Shown piece by piece: positions 1-10,989 of a stretch of DNA of 64,000 nt. Source of the stretch: Diabrotica undecimpunctata (lineage: Eukaryota; Arthropoda; Insecta; Coleoptera; Chrysomelidae); the NCBI RefSeq assembly GCF_040954645.1, contig NC_092806.1, forward strand, positions 1,984,001 to 2,048,000, read 5' to 3'. A program made the translations under genes and the position numbers. Positions within the stretch are counted from its first letter, which is position 1, and every line of letters starts with the position of its first letter. The notes under the pieces are model-generated. The model ran no database searches. It had not been told where the DNA came from and worked only from the letters and a program-made list of their open reading frames with translations.

Positions 1-19
1 TATGATATTGAATAACGTT

Positions 20-243
20 TTCCTATGCTCTAAATCTATAAAGTTGGTCGAATTTGCCAAAATTAGTTACGAGCGTAATGAAAATCTGTAATAAACGGGA
101 CCTGAAACTTAATATATCTAACTATGAAGTGATTGTTATTACCAAACCACTACAGATTACGGCGAATACAAAATGGAACAGGACTTACCTAGAACCAATC
201 ATCATCCGTTTTAGTAACAGATCGAAACTACTCAATTAAAGTT
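20..243 (+). pseudogene. LINE reverse transcriptase fragment (late palm region)
   Basis: A short plus-strand frame reads like the part of a non-LTR reverse transcriptase just after the YADD box: a 'LPKLVTSVMKICNKRDLKLN' stretch followed by 'ISNYEVIVITK', the usual 'L..LV......GLKLN..KT..MVI.K' pattern. Neither the YADD box upstream nor the thumb downstream can be read, so the piece is truncated on both sides. The clade cannot be assigned. The match is short, so confidence is moderate. Confidence 0.5.
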
Positions 244-381
244 AGGATAATGGCAAGTTTATGCCTCTATGATGTAACATTTTATTGTGATTACATACAA
301 ATTTAGATTATTTAAATCTAGATTATTTAATATCAGTTTTTTTAATATAATACAATTTTTAGAACAGCAATACTTTAACAT

Positions 382-700
382 ATAATAATAATAATAATAA
401 ATTGCTTTTATTTAGTCTATAAAAATTTACAAACACCAGATACATGAGGCGAAGTCTAGCTAGAGCTACTCTACTTAACCTCAATGTTACAAAGTTAGTT
501 TGAAATAAGTAGAATAGGACAAAAGTGATTTATAATTTGACATAAAAAATAATATAATATTAAAATGATAGAAATAGTCATGGGGCTACTAGAAAAATAA
601 TATAAAGAAAATAATTTGTGATGTTATATGATAAATGATATGAATGATAAATAAAAACAAAAATATCTAATGGTAACAATAACGACAACAATATACTATA
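382..700 (-). repeat. Probable LINE 3' UTR and (TAA)n tail
   Basis: An (ATA)n run at 382-401 is followed by about 300 bases of non-coding AT-rich sequence up to the mariner insertion point. On the minus strand this would be the 3' UTR and TAA-type tail of the LINE whose ORF2 end lies at 2697-3231, on the other side of the mariner. Joining the two halves across the mariner is an inference from order and orientation. Confidence 0.45.
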
Positions 701-1010
701 CAGTGTGTAAAAGCCAAATGGAATAAATTCATTATTTAGGTTACTGTACATATTTATAAAAAATCCCGAAACACGTCAAATTTAAATTATAACTTGACAA
801 TCTTTAACGTAAAAATGCAACCCCCACCTTCAACCCCCTTAGAATGACAGGTACAACCCGTAATTTTTAAAATAGGAAGTATAGGCTTCTGATATATCGT
901 TTGAAAGGTCTTTTGATTCTCCATTCAAGAATGTTGTCGCTTTCAAGTTTATTATGATTAATTAAGATAAAATTAATTAAAATCATATGGTTACCGAAAT
1001 TCGCTAAAAT
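701..1010 (+). repeat. mariner left terminal inverted repeat
   Basis: About 310 bp that match 2371-2680 in reverse complement with scattered substitutions and no large gap. The match stops just after 'ACCGAAATTCGCT' on the inner side. The differences between the two arms show that the copy is not recent. Confidence 0.93.
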
Positions 1011-1215
1011 ATACTCAAAACTTATTTCCCGTTTAGGTCTTGATAATGAGAAAGTGAACAAAAACCATAGCAATGTGGTTTTTAGATGGTAACCATTAAA
1101 AAACTTTAAAGAATTTCCGTGGCAACGTTATTTTAACACGCATTAGTAAATTGTTTTATTTAAGTTGTCAGTATTTTAATTTAAGTAAAAAGTTCGTTCA
1201 ATTCATTTCTGAAAA

Positions 1216-2303
1216 ATGGTTAGATTAACGGAAATGCATAAAATAACAGTTTTACAAATGATTGGTTACGGAGATAACACCCGAACACAACAGGAAGTAA
1301 CTCGCCTATTTCATGAGAAATTTCCTAATTTACCGCCTATATCCCAAGAAACAATAAGTAAAATAGAGAAGCAGTTTTGCGAGTTTGGGCATGTAAGGCA
1401 GATAAAAAAAGCAGCTGCCAATGCACTGAGTGATGAACTCAAATTAGATGTGTCGCTTGAGTTTCAGGAAAATCCACATACATCGAGTAGACAGGCATCC
1501 ACTACATTCAATGCTAGCCATACATCGATAGTAAACATATTAAAAGAAAATAAATTGCATCCCTATAAGATGATACCTACTCAGGAGCTCATGGAAGACG
1601 ATTTTGATAGGAGAACTTTTTTTGTGAGCAAATGATGGACATGTTGGATAACAATATTATCCAATTAGAAGACGGTATGTTTTCTGATGAGTGTACTTTT
1701 TCACTTAACGGTCATGCTAATCGGCAAAATTGCCGCTACTGGGCCACGGAAAATCCTCACTGGATGAGAGAAGAACACACTCAATACCCTCAAAAGGTTA
1801 ATGTTTGGGCAGGGATTGTAGGAAACAATATCATTGGTCCCTTTTTTATTGAGGGCAACTTGAATGGCAACAATTATTTGGCACTACTTCAAAATGATGT
1901 CATTCCAACGTTGGCAACTTTATATCCTGATCCAGGAAACCCTCAAGTTCCAGCGAATACGATATAGTTTCAGCAGGATGGAGCACCATCACATTACCAA
2001 CTGAATGTCCGGCAGTACCTCGATACAATATTTCCCAATGGGTGAATAGGGAGGCGAGGATCGATTGAATGACCAGCGCGATCACCTGATCTTACATTAT
2101 TAGATTTCTTTTTATGGGTATATGTGAAGAGCCATGTGTACAAAACTAAACCTTCTGATTTAAATGACTTAAAAGAACGAATAACGCTTGCGATTAGGTC
2201 GATCACGCCTGTTATGTTAAATAATGTTAGAAGACAGTTTTATTTGAGATTAGGATGTTGCCAAGACGTTCGTGGTAAACATTTTGAACATCTACTTCAT
2301 TAA
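1216..2303 (+). pseudogene. Tc1/mariner (IS630-like) transposase, frameshifted
   Basis: Cut-and-paste transposase of the mariner element. The first 140 residues form the paired helix-turn-helix DNA-binding region ('TRTQQEVTRLFHEKFP'). The DDE core follows: first Asp in 'FSDECTF', then 'VNVWAGI', second Asp in 'FQQDGAPSHY', third Asp in 'RSPDLTLLDFFLW'. Counting the in-frame stops as residues, 41 positions lie between the second and third Asp, which would make it DD41D rather than the DD34D of mariner or DD34E of Tc1. A one-base change in the T-run near 1617-1623 shifts the frame, and three stops (near 1965, 2044 and 2071) break the core. The C-terminal end 'HFEHLLH' is intact. The copy is dead. 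Confidence 0.9.
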
Positions 2304-2370
2304 CATTCATAGTTCTTTTTCGTGTTCTACATTTTATTACGTTTTGCATTACATTTTAGTTTTTGATTGT

Positions 2371-2680
2371 ATTGTAGCGAATTTCGGTAACCACATGATT
2401 TTAATTTATTTTATCTTAATTAATCTTAATAAACTTGAAAGCGACAACATTTTTGAATGGAGAATGAAAAGACCCTTCCAACGATATATCACAAGCCTAT
2501 ACTTCCTATTTCAAAAATTGGGTGTTATACCTGTCATTCTAAGGGGGTTAAAGGTAGGGGTTGCATTTTCACGTTAAAGAATGTCAAGTTATAATTTAAA
2601 TTTGACGTGTTTCGGGATTTTTTATAAATATGTACAGTAACCTAAATAATGAATTTATTCCATTTGGCTTTTATACACTG
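2371..2680 (-). repeat. mariner right terminal inverted repeat
   Basis: Reverse-complement partner of 701-1010. Open frames that cross this arm and its partner are products of the repeat, not genes. Confidence 0.93.
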
Positions 2681-2696
2681 TATAATAATAATAAGG

Positions 2697-3231
2697 TTAC
2701 TGCGATTGTAGTAATAATTTCTTATACTGCCGCTTCATGATATCAAGAGATTTACCTCTCAAATTTATTGTTAAACTATTAGACACTAAAACTGCATTGT
2801 AAGTAAACGATCGGAAAATAGCTAGTCTATATCTTGGCAGCATAAGACTATGAGGATATCTCAGATCCAGATTATGAGCATCTCCACGAAATACTAATTT
2901 GTTCCTTAAATAAAATAGGGTTGGACGACAAAATAATTCGATATATCCATGAGGCGAGGTGATATTGGTATAAATTATCTCTGGTTTACCATTGAAGATC
3001 TTTTATTTTGCATGATACACGATCATATTTTCTTATGCCAAAGACAAATCTGTAACAATTATTTTGAATTTTTTGCAACCTTAATTTTGTAACTTGATCT
3101 AAGTCAGGATAAAATACTAAGAGCCCATATTTAAGAATTGACATTACCATAGTTTCACAAAGTAACTTACGCAATTTAAAGATTAAAATGCCTTTACTTC
3201 TATACAGTTGACGCATAACTAAATAGCACTT
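2697..3231 (-). pseudogene. LINE ORF2 C-terminal end (post-RT region)
   Basis: The minus strand reads without a break from 'KCYLVMRQLYRSKG' through 'MVMSILKYGLLVF' and 'LRLQKIQNNCYRFVFGIRKY' and on to a stop at 2697. The 'L.YG...F..' and 'L..IQN.C.RF' motifs are typical of the region after the RT thumb in I/Jockey-like non-LTR elements. The ORF's last codons lie only 17 bases from the mariner, and the 3' UTR probably continues at 382-700. Sequence upstream of 3231 in this frame does not look like RT, so the copy is 5'-truncated. Confidence 0.7.
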
Positions 3232-4229
3232 TTTCATCATCATCATCAACATGCAAGTATCTGTACTATTGTCAATAAAACAAATAAAAATTAAATTAGT
3301 GAACAATATAAAAATACAAAAGAAATTTTTTTTATCAAATTCATGTAAAGTTTTCCAATTTTTAGTTAACATCAGAAAAATTCTAACATATTTTAAATGA
3401 AAAGAATATTTTTCACAAACTTTTATCTGAACACAATGTGACAATAGAACTGTCATCTAACAAAAGACAAGGAATCCTACTGGCTGCGCCACTGTTAATT
3501 TGCTTTTATAGCTCTCCGTAAACGTAAAAACGTACGCGTTCTTTCTGTCTAAAAGTTAAATGCTATCCCACCTTTGTCATCCCGCAGAAAAGACACGATC
3601 ATAAAAGTATATTGGGGAAGCTTTTTTACTTTTTTACGATGAAGTACGTATCAATATCGTCTCATCTGAATACATAAAAGGGGTTTATAGATACAGTAAC
3701 TTAATAAAAAAAACTAAAAGGAATTTATACGAAAACGTTTTCCAACTTTTTCACTTTGGATATAATGAAAAGTGTAGGAAAAAGTCAGTTTATGACACTT
3801 TTTACGTTGTAAATTAAACGGGGAACGTTTTAATAAAATGATCAATTTGTTCGGCAGCAGTTTTTTATTCTTTGAAAGGAATTATTGGTAACACAACAAC
3901 GCCTATCGATTGCATTTTATAAAACTTAGTTTTATGTAGGTATTTAAAAACAAATAAATATTTTAAATGTTTTTATATACTTGTTGTTTCAAAAAACGGA
4001 GAATCAAACAAAATTATTTTAAATTAGTTCAACGTAATTTGACAAATAAAAAATTTCTAAACATTCCAATTAGACCAAATACCATTGTTTTATCAATTCC
4101 CACTAATTATTTCTTTTATATTTAATTTTAATTAACGCTTGTGGGTGTCTTTACGTACATACCCTAACGAATAGACGTCGCGTCGCATTACTATCCTTAA
4201 GACATAATTAGAAATCTATTCAGTGCTGC
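3232..4229. other. Gene-free AT-rich stretch
   Basis: No coding frame, inverted repeat or tandem repeat that I can support was found here. It is low-complexity AT-rich sequence between two LINE remnants. Confidence 0.5.
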
Positions 4230-4862
4230 ATTGAGACAAGCTGGAGGAAAGGAAATTTTCAACTGACTGTCCAAAAAAAATATTAGAAACCAGATTGACT
4301 ACACCATCATCAACAAACAATTTCAGAATTCCGTAAAATCCTTAAAAAAACATCCGGGAGCAGATGTTTCATCAGACCATAATATTTTACTAGGACGTTT
4401 CAAACTCCACATGAAAAAAGTCCATTAAGGAAAAGCACAAAAACGTCCGGACATCCAGAAGATGAAAAAAAAACACATGAGAAGAAGTCAAACAGGAGAT
4501 CAACAACAAAATAAATAGCATGGCAATGTCAGATATTAACCAAGAAAACATAAGTGTGGATAATATGTGGAATAAAATCAAAAATATCTGTAATTCAGTT
4601 TTAGATAATAAACTAAAACCAGAAAACAATATAAAGAAACAGCCGTGGATGGGACAAGAAATATTAGAGCTAATGGAACAACAAAGAAAACACAGAAATA
4701 AGAACGGGGAAAGGTGCAAAAAAATTAACAAAATCTTTAAAAAAAAAGATTAAAGAAGCAAAAGAATCATGGCTACAAGATCAATGCATAGAAATAGAAT
4801 CCCTAGAACAGAAGCATGACACTTTTAACCTACATAAAAAGATCAAAAACTTAAGTGAATAA
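4230..4862 (+). pseudogene. LINE ORF2 fragment: endonuclease end and EN-RT linker
   Basis: The plus-strand frames read 'RNQIDYTIIN' and 'HPGADVSSDHNILLG', the C-terminal motifs of an APE-type endonuclease (the SDHN box holds catalytic Asp and His). A charged linker follows ('KQPWMGQEILELMEQQRKHR') of the kind found between endonuclease and RT. At least two frameshifts and one internal stop are present. The piece ends where the TIR element at 4920 begins, so that element may have inserted into it. The motifs suggest the same broad LINE group as the RT at 17133-18655, but the two do not overlap. Confidence 0.75.
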
Positions 4863-4919
4863 CAGTGGGATGGATGGAGTGATGTGCTTTGTGAAAAAAT
4901 ATTCCAATGTTGTTAAACA

Positions 4920-6939
4920 AAAAAGGTAACAAGCCACAAAAGTAGAAAATGGAGAAAATCTAGTTTGAAACTTTCAATCAAATCCTAAATCAGAGTTTTT
5001 ATTATAACACAACAATATTTTTTTAAATGAAGCTTTATTCTGAATATAAGCAATTTACAAACTAAAAAAACAAACGGAACTCTTAACTAAAAGAGAAAAA
5101 ATATTTTTCTTGAGAAACGTGGCTTACTTTTTACAAAAACATTGTTGTAAGATTTTTTTATCTAAGACGATGTTTCTATTTTACTCGTCCAAGTCAAAAT
5201 TCTCCATTTCCGGATCTTCTGCGAGGTCTGTTGACTGTTGTCGAACGCCCAGCTCAACGTAAAAGTCGTGATAAACTAAAGGAATATAAGGCATGAGTTC
5301 CCTTAAATTTTTTAGCTTATTTTCGTTAAGAGGTACAGATGTGGTATATTTTAAGTAATTGACTCTTTTATCAAGTCCTGTTACATCGCTTCAGCCCTTC
5401 TTTGATGAAACTCTAACTTTAACTTAATTTGTTGACATTCTTCAGCATTTTCTTTATTTGATTCGAGCGAGACATTGTATGAATCGCATGTTTGGCATGT
5501 ATCCGTTTTTGACAGTTTAAATCCTATATTATATTGCGATCAAAAAACTCTTCTGTAATAATTTTCTTTCACTGGGACAATATGTTTGGCATTGTACCAA
5601 GGTATATCTGTATATAAAGATGATATGGACAAATCGTGATTGATGTAAGTTAGGTTGGGGTTATCTTGACTGCTGTAATGGCTGGAATATTTGGGTACTG
5701 CTTGAATTAATATGTCGATGGATGGACAGAATTCTCTCTTCAAAATTTTGTTTTTTCTGCTCCTATGTTTTCTTCGCTTATCAGTTTTTGGAGTAGACTT
5801 TCCTTCCTTTATTTGGCAACAGATATTATATATCCGCTTTTTTGACTGCTGGAGACCATGAACTGCCAAAAATTCAGATTTGCATACTTCTTTGTCGGTG
5901 GCATTATTCTTTATATAATATTTAAATGATACACTTCTACAAGATGTTTGGCGTTTGATTTTTTTTTTTGGGAATGTATTTTATTCTACCAAATAAGTAG
6001 TTATTTTGTTGCTGTCGAGTCCCCAGATTCCAAAATGCATGAAAAATTTATTCTTCTTTCCCCATCAGACTTGCTCTACATTTGTGTTTACATTTACATG
6101 GTTCTCCAATAGCTACAGGTTCCATTTCAGTCCCTTGGTATGTTTTGTACCCATGGCACAGATTTTTTCTTGTTTTCTCCCGGTTTCTTTTCTTAGAATG
6201 AACTTTTCTCCAGCGTGAGGGCATTGAATTTTCTAGAAAACTTAGATAACCTGTAGAAATATCTTGTTTCTGATCCGAGGGATCGTTGGACTCATTTTGG
6301 TCCTGAAAAAAAAAAGATGGATAATTTTTTACAATAAGGTAATAAGCCACACACATTTTTCGTAGAAATTCTGCTAGGCATATGAACAAAAATACTACAG
6401 CCGGAGATATAATGCAGTACACATCGTAGTTACACAACATTACTGCGTTATGTAGACGTATTATACGTAAAGGCAACAATACATATTTCGATACAGAGGT
6501 AAAATATGAAATTTTATATTAAGCTTAAAAATAACAAAATCTTTTGCTAAAAAAGGGAATAAGCCGCATAGAAATAAACTTACCAATATATGTGTAACTC
6601 CTGTTTAACAGTTACTTTCAGTAACACTGTACTCTTTATCATTCAGATCGTCATCTGAATCAAAATCAGAGATTTCACTTCATCTACTACTCTCAAAATC
6701 AACTTTTCTTTTAGCTCGGCGTAATTTATAGTCATCCATCTTGAAAATCGCCTGTGGCATGTTCCTTTCCTAACCAAAAAGTTCTGAATTTTGGCAATTG
6801 TTAAGAAAGAAATTCGCGTATAGAGGCGCCATCTCTTTATCAATGGCTGAAATGATTGATCAGCAGCTTCGTTGCACACTTGCAGGTATCTTTTAGAGGA
6901 AATCTAATTTTTTAGATTTATGTGGCTTGTTACCTTTTT
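4920..6939 (-). mobile_element. TIR-bounded element carrying a DUF7869-type gene (copy 1)
   Basis: The left end AAAAAGGTAACAAGCCACA (4920-4938) is repeated exactly in reverse complement at 6921-6939. Related copies of the 14-mer core GGTAAYAAGCCACA lie inside: near 5108 (reverse), 6341 and 6555 (forward). Between the ends is a minus-strand gene of a widespread but uncharacterised insect protein family. No clear target duplication is visible. The gene, the inverted ends and the subterminal repeats together suggest a DNA transposon. Superfamily is open; Sola is one candidate from memory. Confidence 0.7.
5181..6739 (-). pseudogene. DUF7869-family gene, copy 1, internally deleted
   Basis: Putative transposase or element-borne protein of unknown biochemistry. 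Exon 1 (6739 to 6584) starts 'MDDYKLRRAKRKVDFESS' and is acidic ('SDFDSDDDLNDKE'). It ends at a strong donor ATTG|GTAAGT and joins in phase 0 to exon 2 at 6302 after a T-rich acceptor ending CAG. Exon 2 carries 'CKCKHKC', a Cys/His cluster typical of the family's N-terminal half. Further down, 'HGLQQSKKRIYNICCQIKEG', 'KVKTDTC'-like 'GFKLSKTDTCQTCD' (5490-5530) and the C-terminal end 'LRELMPYIPLVYHDFYVELG' (5230-5340) are seen. The conserved middle with the 'SDQCGGQN' box, present in copy 2, is missing, so an internal deletion removed the presumed catalytic core. Stops are also present (for example in exon 1). Confidence 0.72.
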
Positions 6940-7950
6940 CCCCCAAGCTCTTCATATAATAAATAATAAAGTAATAAAGACTGCATGTAGCAGAAATACG
7001 AATACTTAGGAGTAATTAGAAAAAGTCTAGTGGTGGTACCAATAATTGATGTTTTGTGGACATCTGGTACATTACTTTCTATTTTACAAAATGGCACGTA
7101 ATCTAAAACGATATAATAATAAATTTTTCAGCAAGTTTTCTAATTTATCTTTCACAAACCCTCCCACACTTAAGAATGAAAATGAATCTGCCATCTTTTC
7201 CCCGCAATACATCATTCAAAGCCTTCATAAGAAGATAACTCCTCTAAGAAATATTTCAGTATACACTCCAATTTTCTTGTAGTCGTTTTAGAAGCTGAGG
7301 TAGAGACATTCGTCGTGGAAATAAGAGATTATAGTCGCAGAAAGTACACATATATACATATTATGCTTTATTCTGCTTAGTGAAGTCACTGATAAATGCA
7401 GCGGCGGGTGATGTTGAAATAGCTCTTTGTGTTCTTTTTGTGACAGCTTAGTATACGCAAAGGATTTCTGTTTTAGTGTATAAAAGTGAAGAGTAATAAG
7501 GGATTTTACATTTAGTAGGGATACACGCTAATAAAAAGTAAAGAACATTGTACAATTTTTAACTTTAACTTTTTTAATTTCGTTAGTCAGCATACCTTAT
7601 TTTGAAAATACTTCTGTTAGTTAATTTGTTAAAATATTAAGAATTTAAAAATGGCTTTCAGAATTTCTAAAAAATGGAATAATTTAGGGGGTGTCTGATT
7701 TGAGTTGGGTGTGAAACATATAACAGCAGTTTTTTGCATACGTCGTTCCAAAATTTCACTACAAAAGATAATTTCACTATGCGTGAGTTTTAAAAAGTGG
7801 ACCTAACTTTTTATTAAACATTAATATAAAAAAATTAAAAAATTTGATATTTTTCCTCCTCTTTTCGCATACATCTCAAGAAATGTTAGTTTTATAATAA
7901 TTTTCTATGAGAATAAGAGTTTTTTAATTAAATTTTGCATTAGACAATGC
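6940..7950. other. Mostly unassigned; possible short LINE scrap
   Basis: Near 6985-7030 a short plus-strand reading 'QKYEYLGVIRK' resembles the 'F.YLG..I' box of LINE RTs and may be the continuation of the LINE piece that ends at 4862. The rest, including a 78-codon open frame at 7046-7282, matches nothing I recognise. Confidence 0.3.
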
Positions 7951-8085
7951 TAATTACCATTTAAATGGGAATAAGCTATAATTAAAGGTAAAAGTACGTT
8001 TTATTGTTTATATTGACGTTTCAATTTCCACTTCGGAAATCGTTCTCAAAATACAAACGTTAGTAATGTTTGTATTTTAGGTAAG
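7951..8085 (+). repeat. Partial MITE of the GGGAATAAGCC family
   Basis: It starts TAATTACCATTTAAATGGG, then AATAAGCTATAATTAAAGG, and continues with 'GACGTTTCAATTTCCAC'. This matches the left arm of the palindromic MITE at 14845-15021. The right arm is missing; the sequence runs into a LINE fragment. Confidence 0.7.
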
Positions 8086-8089
8086 TACT

Positions 8090-8860
8090 ATTAGTTTATG
8101 GATTGCTGCAAAAAGTTGATCATCAGCTTGCTTATACATTTCCTAACAGATCTCATCGATTCCTGGGGCTTTATTGTCTTTGAGTTTTACGATGGAATTT
8201 GACACTTTTCTTGTTGGGTCTTCACTGCGTAGTTGACATTGTAGATTTTGTTGATTATCTATGTTTTAACCTCCTTTAATATCGTTTATATTTAGATGTT
8301 CGCTGAAATATTGTGCTTATTTGTTAAGAACTAAGTTTTTATCATGTAGAATTTTATTGTTAGTGTTTCTGCAAATTTTTAAATGTGGTTTAGATTTGTA
8401 GTATCTCCTCGTTTCAATTTTATTGAATAAACTTTGTATCTTTCTGTGAGTGTTCTGTTCGTATTCTCTCTTCTTACGTTGATGGATACGTTTTTCCTTT
8501 CTTCTAAAACGTCTATACTCTTCTTTTTTTTTCATGTATAACCTGCGGCGATGGTTTTGTGAAATGCTACGTTTGTTCTATTTGTGGCCATTTCGCACTC
8601 ATGATCAAACCAACAATTTCTTTTTTTTTGACTTGGTTTTGCCCAATATTTCAATTGATTTCTGTAACACAATGTCTCGTATATTTGCCCACAGTTGGTT
8701 AATGTCTTTTTCTTCTCCTAAGTTTTTTTGTCCCAATCTTTTAATTGCTGTCTGTATATAGTTGCAATGTCGAGATCTTTTAGTTTATTAATGTCGATTT
8801 TTTCTCTTCTTTTCCCGTTCTTTTTTTTTTAATTGGATACTATTCGTTGTCACAATACAC
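8090..8860 (-). pseudogene. LINE ORF2 fragment: EN-RT linker and start of RT
   Basis: Read on the minus strand, the order is 'KRREKIDINKLKDL', a 'NQLWANIRDIVLQKSIEILG' helix, a basic linker ('RRFRRKEKRIHQRKKREYEQ'), 'IQSLFNKIETRRYYK' and then 'KLKDNKAPGIDEI', the RT box 0/1 motif of non-LTR retrotransposons. The linker is one open frame at 8317-8535; the flanking parts are frameshifted or stopped. The RT palm is absent, so this copy is cut at both sides. The motif order makes the LINE call firm, while the clade remains unresolved. Confidence 0.78.
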
Positions 8861-9732
8861 ACGATCAAAACGATTTAACCAACTCTGTCATACTGCTGCA
8901 GACTAACATGTTTGTCTGCTGTCAAATCGCACCGATTTGGTCGAATGGTGCAAATACATGACCAAATTACGTTCAACATTCTAGAGTTCGACAAAATCTT
9001 TCTGTACATTATTTAAAAGCAAAAGAGAAAATAGTTTGATTTGTTGACGAAAATTCATGTACATGTATACTTTAGCTGTATTGATTAAATAAGAAATACA
9101 TATTTAATGAATATATTACAAATTTTATTACATAAATAAAACAGATTCATGTCTTGTAACACTTTGAAAGATACACTTCTAGTTTCCAACTCAAAGAACC
9201 CATTACACAAACTGCCAATAGATAGTTGGAATATATTAAGTATCTGTTCCTTTGCCTCGACGACCAAAACAGAATCAGGTGAAATCCAAGACCGCCGTCA
9301 CGTCCCGTTTTATTTGGAAACCAGACTAGCATGTCACTTTACAACGGCAACAACTCGAGTGGAAATCACTATGCATTGTCGATAAACTACTTTGAAATAA
9401 CAATGCAATGAAAATTTATACCAGCCAGTCAGTTACGATTGACTTAACTTATTAGAGTGTATTCGGTCTTATGTTTATTTCGTCTTGTTATATTCAAACA
9501 AGAGGTTTGGCAACGTAACAATTCGCACGAAGAAAACTTGAAATATGTAAAGTAATACATGATGTAGGAAATTGTCTCTTCTACAATAATTTATTTAATA
9601 AACAAACAATATTAATTGTCCTATTTCATTTTCATATCTCACTAAATTTAGGATTTACGTAATCAGAATGGCATACCGTCTTCCTACTACTCAAATTTAC
9701 TTCTTCCAAATACTTTACTTCTCGATTCTTAA
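8861..9732. other. Unassigned, includes a slightly GC-richer island
   Basis: At about 9140-9390 the base composition rises and open frames exist on both strands (78 codons on plus). None resembles a family I know. It could be an exon relic or an unrecognised repeat. Confidence 0.3.
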
Positions 9733-10124
9733 GAGCGTAGGCGCAAAATTTCGGGCCATGCTTTTTAAATGCATTCATTTTTTTCTAATCCTGTGAAAAC
9801 TAACAAATATTTTTGAAAAATTTAAACGCAGAATAAAAAATTACATTATTACCGAGGGCAGAAAGTCACTTAAAATAAACAAAAAGTTTTTTTGAATTAG
9901 ATATTTGAAAATAAAAATAACACTAAATGTTCTCTTTTTTTTTTCACCACTGTAACTTATTAAAATAAACATTGTAGAAGTTTTCAGGGACTTTCGGTCC
10001 TCAGTTATAATGTATTCTTTTATTCTGCGTTTACATTTTTTTAAAATACTTATTAGTTTTCTCATGATTCGAAAAAAATGAGTGACTTTAAAAAGCATTG
10101 GCCCAAAATTTTGCGCCTACCCTC
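9733..10124. mobile_element. 392-bp MITE with TTAA target duplication
   Basis: The left end GAGCGTAGGCGCAAAATTT (from 9733) is mirrored at the right end (to 10124) with one mismatch, and the inverted arms extend to roughly 105 bp with scattered changes. TTAA lies immediately outside both ends (9729-9732 and 10125-10128). TTAA duplications are used by piggyBac, Kolobok and Sola3-type transposons; the GAG termini fit the last as I remember it. No coding capacity is present, so it is non-autonomous. Confidence 0.88.
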
Positions 10125-10985
10125 TTAACTAGAAATATGCAAGTCGAACTTTATCTCGTGTTTCGCACCTGAAAGCATGCAAGTACTTTCTCTCAGGCTT
10201 CTCAATTACAAGCTGGCGAGTCAATCAAAAATGTGTCTCTAATCGTTTTTGATAACCGTTTGGTGAATAACCAAAAGGGTTTTAATTTTATTTTTATTAA
10301 ATAGTTGTGTAAGTTTATTGACAATTCAGTGCAAAGTGCAAAAAATATCTAATATTGCTATGTGCTAGTATCAGTACAGAAGCAATCAAAAGTTTTTGTG
10401 CTCATCAATCCTAAATTACCGGCCCCGATAAATTACAGGGTTGCAGTTTCTATACTGCTCTTTACATGTATAATAATTCCTAAAATAAAAATATTGATAC
10501 TAAAAGTTACGTTTTAGTTATTCTATCAGCATTTCCATATGCCATTACCTATCTACAATTGGTCAATTAATTGGTCGCTAGTACTTCGATATTTATATTT
10601 ATTTTTTATCTCCCAAATATCAGAAGGTAAAAATATAGATCTACAGGTACGACGACTGTGCCACCTAAGCCCATAAAACATGCATTTACCCATAACTACA
10701 ATGTAGTAGAAATATTTGTCGTTGAAATATCAGTATTAGTTATATTCAATACTGGAGCACTTTTTTTAAACTAAAATTTTGTCTATCTTTTTTATAAACT
10801 AAAATTTTGTCTCTAAAATATTACTGGTGCTTGTTGAAAAACAGTTTTTTGAAAAGTTTGAGTGGTGATTAAAAACCGTTTATAGTCACCACTATACTTT
10901 CTCTGTACTTGTTTCAATTACACAATGAAAGTTAAATGTAAGTATTTTAAAATTAAAATAAAGAAAATTAAATTCGAATAGAAGA
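10125..10985. other. Gene-free AT-rich stretch
   Basis: I see no coding frame or bounded repeat. A near-duplicate 'aaactaaaattttgtct' occurs twice near 10768-10815 as a short direct repeat. Confidence 0.4.
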
Positions 10986-10989
10986 TCAA

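Larger units (their letters stand above)
701..2680 (+). mobile_element. mariner-type DNA transposon with long inverted repeats
   Basis: The element begins with CAGTGTGTAAAAGCCAAATG and ends with its reverse complement (one mismatch in the first 20 bases). It is flanked by TA on both sides (699-700 and 2681-2682), the target duplication of the Tc1/mariner superfamily. The inverted repeats are about 310 bp each, far longer than the roughly 30 bp of classic mariner. A broken transposase gene lies between them. All ends are seen directly; the superfamily rests on the TA duplication and the transposase motifs. Confidence 0.95.

Noticed and set aside
867..1073. Open frame on the minus strand, and its mirror at 2272-2577
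   Set aside because: Both lie in the mariner inverted repeats and are mirror images of each other.
9085..9385. Overlapping open frames in a GC-richer patch
   Set aside because: No motif or family resemblance; left as an unassigned stretch.
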